Below, in pieces: positions 32,490 to 42,357 of a DNA stretch of 64,000 nucleotides. The DNA comes from Areca catechu (lineage: Eukaryota > Streptophyta > Magnoliopsida > Arecales > Arecaceae): assembly GCA_021397845.1 (NCBI GenBank), contig CM038038.1, positions 71,718,748-71,782,747 on the forward strand, written 5' to 3'. Within the stretch, counting starts at the first letter, position 1, and each line of letters begins with the position of its first letter. The position numbers and the translations under genes were made by a program. The notes under the pieces are model-generated. The model saw nothing but the letters and a program-made list of their open reading frames with translations. It did no database searches and was not told where the DNA came from.

Positions 32490-33029
32490 CTACCTCCTTC
32501 GGGCATGGATGTAAGCAACTTCATCATGGAACATGTAATGAATCTGAGTTTACCACGAGAGAAAAGGTTCGATACCTCTCATCAAGGGGCATCACTTCAA
32601 TCGAAGAATCCTCTAGGGAGATTAGGAGTTGTCAGAGATACCCCACCTATTATAGCAGAGCCATAAGACTAGAAAACACTGAGGGTCAGTCATTCAAGAT
32701 GGGACCTTGGAGTGATGATGATCAACCACCATCTAAAGTGGGCACCACAAATCCCAAAGTTGGAAAGGTCTAGTTATGTCTTACTTTGCTTTAATCATTG
32801 TAATTATATTGTTGTAGCCATGAGCATCTTGTTTGAAAAGCAATGAAACTTTCTTTTTCATACTATCTTTGTTTGACGTTGTATGATCTATAAACCATTC
32901 TTCTCCTCGAACCAATTGTAGACTCTCTAAGAACACCGATTGCTTTAAGATTTTGATTTTCTAAGATTTAACCACTCATCATGGGTAAAACGTTCTTATG
33001 CTTTAGCCAATTGTTTGTCAGTTTGAGAT
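32490..33029 (+). other. flank of TE8: short decayed frame, otherwise empty
   Basis: Joined across the TE8 target site, one plus frame reads DVSNFIMEHVMNLSLPREKR and then GASLQSKNPLGRLGVVRDTP (about 32505-32665) before stops. The family is unknown; it may belong with the decayed frame at 26760-27500. From 32780 the sequence is AT-rich and could be an LTR-like end region of TE9, but no boundary is clear. Confidence 0.3.
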
Positions 33030-34675
33030 TGGTGATCGTTGATCATTGGGGGCCCTAATCAAGTGCTACTTGGTAACCTAGAGTTAGGTGGGCACTAGTT
33101 GCATGAGGGCTTTGACCAAATGCTATTCGATCACTTGGAGCTAATGGACATTGATCGTTTAAGGACTTTGATTGAGTGCTACTCAATTACTTGGAGCTAA
33201 TGGGCATTGATTAGTTGAGGGCTCTTACCAAGTACGATTCAATCACTTAGAGCTAGTGGGTGTTGATCACCTGAGAACTCTAACTAAGTGCTACTCGGTC
33301 ACATGGTGCCTAGTGGGCATCGATCGCTTGAGGGCTCTTATTGAACGCTACTCGATCACTTGGAGCTAGTTGGATATTGATTGCCTAAGGGCTTTGATTG
33401 AGCTCTACTCGATCACTTGAAACCAATTGGGTATTGATCATCTAAGAGCTCTGACTGAGTGATACTCAATCACTTGGAGTCACTTGGGTATTGATTACCT
33501 AAGGGCTCTGATCGAGTACTACTTGATCACTTGGAGCTAGTGAATGTTAATTACTTAAGGGCTCTAGCTGAGCATTACTCGATCACTTGAAATCAATAGG
33601 CATTGATTACCTAAGGGCTCTGATCGAGTGCTACTCGATAACTTGGAGCCAGTTGGGTGTTGATCACTTGAGGGCTTTGATCGAATGCTACTTATCACTT
33701 GGATCCAGTCTACAATTATCTTCTGAAGGCTCTAATCGAGTACTACTCGATCACCTAGAGCCAGTTGGGCATTGATCACTTAAGGACTTTGATCGAGTGC
33801 TACTCGATCACCTAGAACTAGTAGGCATTCATCGCTTAAGGGCTCTGACCGAGTTCTACTCGATCACCTAGAGCTAGTGAGCATTGATTGCTTGAGGGCT
33901 TTGACCCATCACTACTCGATCACCTAAAGCTAGAGAGGTTAATCACTTGAAAGCTCTAACCAAGTGCTACTCGATCACCTGGAACCAATTGGATGTTGAT
34001 CACTTAAGGGCTTTGACCGAATGCTACTCGATCATTGGAGCTAGTTGGCCGTTGATCACCTAAGGGCTCTAACTAAGCACTACTCGATCACTTGAAGCCA
34101 ATGGACATTGATTGCCTGAGAGCTCTAAAGTGCTACTCATTACTTAGAGCCAGTAGGTATTGATTGCCCGAGGGCTCTAATCGAGCACTGCTCGATCACT
34201 TGGAGGTAGTGGGCATTGATCATCTGAGAGCTTTGACTGAGTGTTACTCAGTCACTTGGAGCTAGTTGGGCACTGATCACCCTAGGGCTTTGACCGAGTG
34301 CTACTCGAGCACATGGAGCAAGTGGGTATTGATCACTTGAGGACTCTAACCGAGTGATACTTGATCACTTGGAGCCAGTGGATGTTGATCAACTAAGGGC
34401 TCTGATAGAGTACTACTCGATCACTTAAAGCTAGTAGGCATTGATCTTCTAAGGGATTTGATCAAGCACTGCTTAATCACTTGGAGCTTGTGGGATTGTG
34501 ATCGCTTGAGAGCTTTCACTGAGCACTACTCGATCAGTTGGAGCCATTAGACATTGATTGCCTGAGAACTCTGGCATGTGCTACTCAATCACTTGGTGCT
34601 AGTGGGCATTGATCTCCTAAGGGCTCTAACCAAGTGCTACTCGATCACTTGGAGCCAATAGGCATTGATTGCCTT
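33030..34675. repeat. tandem array of about 57-bp units (about 29 copies)
   Basis: The unit, of about 56-58 bp, carries (T/C)TTGGAGC(T/C)AGTGGGCATTGAT and AAGGGCTCTGA. It also carries a stem-loop core such as GATCGAGTGCTACTCGATC (33791-33809). Copies are clearly diverged, many with single changes in the stem. The array lies beyond the integrase end of TE9 in that element's 3' direction, where Tat elements often carry tandem repeats. Confidence 0.85.
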
Positions 34676-35947
34676 AGTGATGCCTTGATTTCTCTAACTT
34701 CCAGGAATCCCCCTTCACTGGGAAGCGCCACTTAGTGTAGTTATTAGTTTTTGAGGAGTTTTGACTAATCGTACTTTAATGAGGATGGGTCTTTCAAGTG
34801 TAATCATGAGGAGATGAAGGCCAAATAAACTTTCTGCTGCCTTAGTTGCTCCTGCTCGGTGATACACATCTTTTGAGAGGATGATATTTGCTAGACCTTG
34901 ATTGGTCATAAGGGCAGCTGGTCTCCCACCATGCTTACTATAAAAGGATAGCCAAGGGAGATGTTAGGCTTCCATAACTCCTTCCTATCACCATGTTGCC
35001 AAAGGTCTCAAAGGGACCATTATGGTCGACCTTTGGCGAAGGTGCTCGAATGGCATGGCTGCTCTTTTTGAAGGAGTAGTTCTCCTTGGGAGGAGGATTT
35101 CATAAGCATCTAGGATCATTGCTAGACTACCACTATTGTAGTCGATTGGTGGACTTAATGGCCAGCTACTAGTTTGCATCACTGTAGCTACACCTGGCTT
35201 GTGGACTTAACATGAGTCGAGGGGCTCAAGATCCACATCGCTTATCCAAGCCTTCCTCAATGGGCTACTTTTTTTACTAAAGAGGTAGATTGGGAGCTCT
35301 TCCTAGAGGTTATGGATAGTGGGAGTAGCATGAGGGCAAACTGGGGATGGCTTCCCAACTCCCCGGTCGGCCTTCACTTGCTTGTGGACTTCCTCCTTTC
35401 GATGACGGGCTACTTTGCTGAATGATGCCATGTCGATTTTGCTTCCACCTTGTCCTCCTCCCCAAGGCTGCCAGGTGTGCTCTTCATCACACTAGCTATT
35501 TTCTGGAGGAGGGTGCTGTGCTCATGTCCTCGGTTACTTCCTATCTTCCTAGTCATCTCATCGAGGGCTTTGGTGTACTTGACCATTCAAAAGGCAATCT
35601 GAGCTCTATGGAAGAGCTTGACATAGAGTTGAGATTCTAGGAGACATCCAGTCCGATGGGTGCTGTTATCTTTCCTATACCTTAAAAGCCTGGGGTGTAA
35701 CGTTATCAATCGAGAAGCTCTAAATCCATATAATCCGGCCGCAAGGTTACATGTGTAATCCAATTATATTTATGGAAAATATTTAGTATTTTTGTGCTTT
35801 TGTTGCATCTACCGGTTGTTTCTTGAATTACGTGTTTACTTCATGTTGCATGATCACAAAATCATATCCATGTAAACAATGAAGATTTGGGCAATCAACT
35901 ATAGTACCTCTGATCACATTCTTTCCAATCTCAAACTATAGAAATCC
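34676..35947 (-). pseudogene. decayed minus-strand frame between the two arrays
   Basis: Across about 35640-34700 a minus-strand reading shows several open stretches: VKYTKALDEMTRKIGS, HSTLLQKIASVMKSTPG, SGSLAMILDAYEILLPRRTT and GLANIILSKDVYHRAG, separated by stops and frame changes. This suggests an old coding region on TE9's strand, downstream of its integrase. No family is recognised. 35650-35940 shows nothing. Confidence 0.3.
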
Positions 35948-36478
35948 AATGACCATATCTCTGATCGCTAGAGCCTATGGGCTTTCGATCGTTACATTTC
36001 TGATTGCTGGAGCCTATGAGCTTTCGATCATTACTTTTTTGATCGTTAGAGCCTATGGACTTCTGATTGTTACTTTTTTGATCACTGGAGCCTATGATCT
36101 TCTAGTTGTTATCCTTTTGATTGTTAAAATCTATGGGCTTCCAATTGTTACTTTATTAATTGCTGGAACCTATGGGCTTCCGATCATTATTCTTTCAATT
36201 GCTGGAGCCTATGGACTTCCAATCGTTATACTTTTGATTGCTAAAGGCTCTAGACTTTCGATCATTATTCTTTTGATTGCTAGAGCCAATATGCTTTCAA
36301 TCATTACTTTTTTGATCATTGGAGCCTATGAACTTTCGATCATTACTTTTTTGATCATTAGAGCCTATGGGCTTTCGATTGCTATTCTTCGATCGTTGGA
36401 GCCTATGGACTTTCGATTATTATTCTCCAATCGTTGGAGCCTATGGGCTTTTGATCATTACTGGCAATTCTATTTTTG
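35948..36478. repeat. tandem array of 39-bp units (about 13 copies)
   Basis: GAGCCTATG recurs at 35971, 36010, 36049 and onward every 39 bp, embedded in a unit with GGGCTTTCGATC and TTACTTTTTTGAT. Because 39 is a multiple of three and the unit has no stop in one frame, a 176-codon hydrophobic ORF appears on the plus strand; it is a by-product of the repeat. The array lies just downstream of the TE9 integrase in element sense. Confidence 0.85.
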
Positions 36479-36599
36479 ATTAAGTATCCTTTCGCATCGG
36501 TCCTTTGGCTAATCCCTTTGCCTAACGGGTTTCTAAGCCTCCTGACATGGAAATTCGATCCTATAAGTAGCTTAACTCTACATAAAAAGTGGTTTTAAT

Positions 36600-37623
36600 T
36601 GAATTTCCTAAACCTTGTTTGGCTTAAGGGAATTGCACTTAGGGACTTTTATCAAATGATCATTTTGACCACAGACATTAATAAGAAAAAGAACCTTTAT
36701 TGAACAAATAGAACACATTACTGGTGATAAATCCATAGATTCGTGGAGTTCCATAGTCGAAGTCGAGGAGTTCCATCCATTTGCTTCAATCGATAGGTCC
36801 ATGGCTTGATAATTTCTTCCAGCTGATAGGGCCCCTCCCAATTAGGTGAGAGCTTGCCTTTTTGGCCAAGTTGGAAAACTTTTACTTGGCATAACACTAG
36901 ATTGCCAACTTTGAAAACTTTATCCTAAACCCTGGTGTTGAAGTAATAGGTGACCCTATGTTGGTATGCTGCCATCTTGAAGTACACCTTCTCTTGAACT
37001 TAGTCTATTAGGTCCAGGTTTGCAAGTCATCTTTTTGGGTTGGTTTGCTTATTATAATTTATAACCTATGCCAAGGGTACTTCGATCTCGATGGGTATCA
37101 CCACCTCAGTCCTAAAAACTAGGCTGATGGATGTTTTTCCTATCAAAACCCTCGGCATAGTTTGGTATGCCCAGAGCACATGTGGAGCTCAACAACCCAT
37201 GACCCTTTGGCCTTGTCTAGCCTCTTCTTAATTCCTTATATGATAGCTCGATTTGTAACCTCGACCTCTCCATTGGCTTAGGGATGTGCCACTGAGATGA
37301 GATGATAAGAGATTTCTTGATCTTCACAAAATTTCTTAAAATAGGCTATGGTGAACTACCATCAATTATCGATGATTAGTACCTGAGGGATGACAAAATG
37401 GCAAATGATGGCTCTCTACACAAAATCTATTACTTTAGATTCGGTGATGTGGGCTAGTGGCTCGGCCTCCACTCACCTTGTAAAGTAATTGATAGTAACT
37501 AATAGGAACTTGCATTGCCCGGAAGCCAGAGGGAATGGACCAAGGATGTTCATTCCCCATTATGTAAAGGCCATGGAGTGTAAATAAGAGTGATCAGTAT
37601 GGTCGAAAGATGCTGAATGTTAG
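36600..37623 (-). pseudogene. TE9: integrase of a Tat-like Ty3/gypsy element
   Basis: Minus strand, read from 37623 downward: WGMNILGPFPLASGQ, FTRWVEAEPLAHITESKVI, QEISYHLISVAHP and ANGEVEVTNRAI, the Asp-Asp-Glu core region of Tat integrases, then the C-terminal fold (LSSHGPIDGSKW near 36790) ending about 36600. Many stops and indels. The 5' part of the same element is at 61652-63226; the two halves were separated by TE10. The arrays at 33030-36478 lie where its 3' untranslated region would be. Confidence 0.8.
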
Positions 37624-37633
37624 TGTTGACCCC

Positions 37634-39094
37634 TGTTGCCCAGATATGGTGCCCAAGAGGGGGGGTGAATTGGGTATTTTAAAAAATTAAAGCCTATCAA
37701 GTTCAAAAGTGAAGAGTGATAGTGCTCAAGTAATTGTGCAACGGAAGCAATGAAAGATAGCAACAATTAAAGAGCTAAAGAAGAGTAAAGCAATGCAAAC
37801 ACACAAGAAGTATAGTGGTTCGATGCACCAAGCACCTACATCCACTCCCCAAGCTCCACTCGGGAAATTCCACTATAATCTTTTCTAGATTACAGCCGAC
37901 TTGTTTTCCAAGGATCACAAGTCAAAACCTTACACACTTGTTTTGGCTTCGGGCTTACAAACAATCCTAGTTGGTTTTATCAATTGGCTCACCAACAAAC
38001 CTCACTCACTTGTTTTGGCTTCGGGCTTACAAGCAACCCTAGTTGGTTTTATCAATTGGCTCACCAACAAACCTCACACTAGTTTCAAATTCTCTTGAAA
38101 CTAGCCTAAGACAAAAAGAATATGAATATAATGAATAAATCAAGACAAACTCCTTTTGAGCAAAAAGTAATTCGATGTAGCTCTTGATGGAGACTCTTCA
38201 AGCCTTTCTCTTGGTATCTTGGACCTCACTAAATGCCAAACACTTGAAAGTTGGATTCCTCAAAGATGGAAAGCTTTTGGCTAAGGAATCTCTTGGTTTT
38301 CTCACTCTTTTTGGCTTGGAATTGATTGAAGGCTTTGTACTTTCACTCTATTCCTTTTCACTTTGTCTCCTTGACTTTTTTGAAGTTAGGTGGAGGTTAA
38401 ATACTTCATTCAAGCTGAAACAACTCCACAAGACCGTTAGAATCAAAAATATGGCCGTTTATGGCCGTTAGAAATCAAATCAAAAGTTCAAAAAACTAGC
38501 CGTTATGCCATGAGTCGACCTCATGAGTCGACCTCTGGATCAAGTGTCGACCTCATGAGTCGACCTCTAGTTTATCTTAGGCAAAAATCCAGAAAACCAT
38601 AGTTCTGCCCAGTTTGAATTCTCAGGCGATGAGTCGACCTCTGGTGTCGACCTCTGGACAGGTGTCGACCTCTGGTGGTCGACCTCTGGAGCGTGCTACT
38701 GAAATTTTGCCATGCCGGCCTAGCTGAACTTTTCTTTTCTTCATGAGTCAACCTCTGGTGGTCGACCTTTGGCAAGGTGTCGACCTCTGGGGGTCGACCT
38801 CTGGTCTAAAATTTTCTGAAACTCTGGAGAGGTGCGTGCCATGCTTGAGTTTCTCTAAGCCTTTTGTTTCTTTTGTTAATTGCTTCTTAATAATAAGGTC
38901 CAATATGAAAATCTTGATCTTGTTTAAGATAGAAGAGCTCTTTCCCAAATCAAGCAAGCTTGGTTTCATCATTGTACTCTTGATACTCTTTTTGAATAAC
39001 CTATGGCCTGAAACTTTATCTCGAAATGAAACATTAGTCCAAACATATACTTAACCTTTTGTTAATCATCAAAACTAAGGAGCCAAAGCCAACA
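37634..39094 (-). repeat. 3' LTR of TE11
   Basis: Starts TGTTGCCCAGATATGG on the plus strand and ends AAGCCAACA. It contains a 72-bp unit in two tandem copies (TTTTGGCTTCGGG at 37941 and 38013) and a cluster of GTCGACCTC motifs at 38513-38810. Close to the 5' LTR, with a 12-base loss near 37690. ORFs at 37901-38098 and 38184-38471 recur in both LTRs and show no domain. Confidence 0.92.
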
Positions 39095-39892
39095 ATCTCT
39101 CCCTTTTTGATGATGACAAAACCTTGAGTATATATGCAATTAAGTCCAAAAGTAAAAATATAGCAATAATAAAAATTTTCAAAGAAATCTCACTTACATG
39201 AGTATATCATAAAAATTTTACTTTTCATCTACCTCTTTTTTTTTGTGAAAACATTCTCATGAGTCAAAAAGTTAAGAAACATACAAGCTTTACTCATAAG
39301 AATCATATTTACTTTACTATACTCTACTCATAAGAAAGAGTCATAAGAATCATATATACTTTACTATACTTTACCACTTTTCATCTACTTCTTTCTTTTT
39401 GTGAAAACATTCTCATGAGTCAAAAAGATAAGAACCATAATAGCTTTACTATACTTTACCATATATACTTTACAAACTTTGAAAGAGTCATACTTTACCA
39501 TATATACTTTACAAACTTTGAAAAGTCATACTTTACCATATATACTTTACAAACTTTACTATACTCCCCCTTTTTGTCAAGAATCAAAAAGTGCATTCTT
39601 TGTAGTAAAAGATATATTAAAGAAAATTATGTTTCATTACAATGAAGTACTTAGTTTCATAAAATACATGCTCCCCCTCAATTTGTGCATTCGATATAAC
39701 AAAAACATTCTAACTTGAGGGTTTAAAAAGATAAATGCTAAGAGCTGGTATCAGACAGTAAAATATCATAATGTAGATAAGTATATAAATGTATTCAGTT
39801 ATAAAATTGCTTACATAGTAAGCACAAAACACTGATACATCAGATCATACAAAGCAAACTAAGTACAACATACATCAAGTAAATCTATGAGG
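39095..39892 (-). other. 3' untranslated region of TE11 with polypurine tract
   Basis: Next to the LTR the minus strand reads AAAAAGGGAGAGAT, a polypurine tract for plus-strand priming. Between 39230 and 39560 CATATATACTTTACAAACTTT-like and CATGAGTCAAAAAG-like phrases repeat several times. No gene. Confidence 0.7.
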
Positions 39893-41648
39893 CTACTCCT
39901 CATCAGAAGGTATATCAAAAGAGATAGGAGCCGAAATCCTAGATGAGGATTTTGGAGTCCTATGAGTGAGACTCCGAGTCCTCAGAGAGGGACCAGACCT
40001 AGGGGTAGTCTTACGAGATCTATAGATCCGAGGAAAAGACTCCACAGGTGTCCTAACAGAAGCAGTAGCAGAAGGAGTAGATGGATCAGTATGCTAGTAG
40101 ACTGAGCTGGAGTGTGCCTGCTGACTAGCTCAAAGTAGTGGGATCATTAATATCTTTCTCTGTATGCTCATCGCTATCATCCGGAATCCCTATAATAGTC
40201 TCAAAAAGTGACTCAGTAAACTCAGTATCTACTGGCACATCTGTAGCTGGAGGATCTGTACTGGGAAGATCAGTAGAAGGAGGATCAGTAGAAGGGGGAA
40301 TCTCTGGAATCAGATCTGCAGGTGGAACATCAGAGCTACCTGCTCCAGGCTGATCTCCATCACTGTCACTGTATCCACTGGAGTCATCATCATCATCATC
40401 AGAATGTGGAGGAGGTACTGTCGGATCTACAGTCCCTGGTGGCAATGCTAATCTCAGTAGGTTGAGGATCTGTCAGAATCCTGCATCTACACTAGCTGAG
40501 AGAGCTCCAATGCGCATATCTGTGTGGATCCGCAGACCATGTAGCTCCTGTCGTACACCAGCAATCTCTTTCCGGACCTCTAAAATGTGATCAGTCACTC
40601 TCTGCTCAAAGTCCATATGCTCGCTGTAGTCCTCCGTGGTGTAGCAGTAGCAGTAGGTGCTGGAGCTGATGAGGGTGGTGGCGTGAATGGCTCAGGCTCC
40701 GCAGTCTCAGACTCTGGTGCTGGGCAAGGAGGTGTACCATGATCAGTAGGCTCTGAAGGCCCTGCCTCAGCAGCTCGAATCTCATCTTCCTCATCTGGCT
40801 CCTGGCCAGACTCTTGTCACACCCAACGGTCACTAATAGTTGAAATCCCATCCTATGCAGGGATTTCTCTCCATATGTATCAGTATGCTGTAGCTGACTG
40901 AAGGGTATACCATCAAATGAAACTCCATGCTCCCTGAATAGCTGTGTCAGCCCCATACCATATGACTGAACGAGTCTCTTGTGAGATGCTGCCTCACCCA
41001 TCTGCTGAAGCATGATCCTGGGAAGGTTGATGGGAGTCCGCTGTCTCAGGGACACCATCAACACCAGCTCACGCTCAGTGATAAAGTCGAACCTCCCGCT
41101 CTTCGGAATCAAGATACGGGCGATGATATGATGCAGCACTCTCATCTCCAGTGAAAGCTGGTTAGCGGCTACTGTGGAAATGCCGCTAACATCCTCACGC
41201 TCTAGAATACATCGAAGGCATGCTCTCTGTCGCTGATCGAAGTGGCAGCTGTGCCATGAAGTGGAATCCTCCAAACACGACTGATGACCTCCGGTGTCAC
41301 TGGAATCTCGATCCCACGAACAGTAGCTGACCATCCAATGCCATCAGTGGCCATGGATGCATAGAACTCCCTGATGAGGTCTGGGTAGAATCTCTCAGTC
41401 ATCGTGCAGAAGTGAACCAGACCTGCATCTCTCAGCACATCTCCTATAAAAAAGTGATGCTGATCCCAGAAAGGTATATCTACACGTCTCCCGCTCGCAA
41501 TGCTCTTCCGAACTAAGCTGGCTGGCACTGGTGTAGGTGGCTCTGGGGTCGGCTCATGCTCATGTCTGACCTTTCTTCGTCGCTCAGTGCTACTTTGGCC
41601 TTGTTCCATTCTCCTTTTTCTCACTGCCAAGTGCTTTCTTGGACCCAT
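39893..41648 (-). pseudogene. third gene of TE11 (env-position ORF)
   Basis: From ATG at 41648 the protein has a basic start, a globular domain (FYPDLIREFYASM, VRGIEIPVTPEVISRVWRIP, then RVLHHIIARILIPKSGRFDF and INLPRIMLQQM), a Glu/Pro-rich linker, a coiled coil (EQRVTDHILEVRKEIAGVRQ, 40600-40460), an Asp/Ser/Pro-rich stretch and an Arg/Ser-rich end (TAG 39893-39895). Frameshifts lie near 41210, 40815 and 40622; stops near 40470 and 40090. The globular part resembles the domain of 'putative plant transposon protein' families by my reading. It is homologous to 55824-57572 of TE10. It has no signal peptide or membrane segment, so an envelope role is not supported. Confidence 0.72.
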
Positions 41649-42357
41649 ATAGATGGAAGAGGGGTAAATTAGGGAGAAGTAGGGTAATGCAGAGCTAAGA
41701 GGAAAGGAACCAAGAAAAGAGAGGAGAAGAGAGGTTCACGGGTTGAGTAAAAGAGGAAATGGTGAAATGGTAAGATAGGGTTTGTGAAAATGAAGAAAAT
41801 CGAGAGTAAATGGAGGAAACGCAAGAAACGGAGGAAAGAAATAAGTGATTTTAATTGAAAAACAACCGATATTTGAGGGTAGATAGAGGCAAAAGCTTTC
41901 GGTTGTCCAAAACCAAGAACACAGTAAAAAAAAAATGGTTTGGTTCAAAAGAAAACAAGAGGAGAGGAGAGGATTACCCAAAAAGATGAAGGAGAGGGTT
42001 GGAAATCCACTGTTTAGAGGTTTAGGAGCATTGGAGGGGGACCACACGAAGGAGAAAAGGAAGGAAATGGAGAAAAAGAGGCTTGCGAACGGGTTTTAAA
42101 AAAGATGATTTTCGTTCAAGTGTCGACCTCTAAAAATTCTCAGGGATCGACCTCAAGTGTCGACCTCTAAAAAATCTCAGGGGTCGACCTCAAGTGTCGA
42201 CTTCCAAAAATTTAAGTGTCGACCACCAAAAAATAAATTAGCCAAAATAAAATTCGGTAAGATTTAAAAAATTGATAAAATTTAGAAAAATAAGCTTTAA
42301 ACATATTTGAGAATTTATAAATTATTTTTGAGGAATTTTGATGAAAGTTGAAGAGTT
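41649..42357 (-). other. spacer between pol and third gene of TE11
   Basis: Holds GTCGAC-type motifs at 42119-42225 (GTGTCGACCTC and GGGTCGACCTC repeated), the same as in this element's LTRs. 41736-42047 has an open frame rich in Phe/Leu/Ser that I do not trust. Confidence 0.6.

Noticed and set aside
33030..34675. CRISPR-like array with regular repeats
   Set aside because: Units are contiguous and diverged with no unique spacers, and the DNA is plant.
35949..36479. 176-codon hydrophobic ORF that looks like a membrane protein
   Set aside because: It is a read-through of the 39-bp tandem array, whose unit is a multiple of three and lacks stops in that frame.
37901..38471. Two plus-strand ORFs (65 and 95 codons) conserved in both LTRs of TE11
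   Set aside because: Conservation follows from LTR duplication; they are antisense to the element and include the 72-bp repeat.
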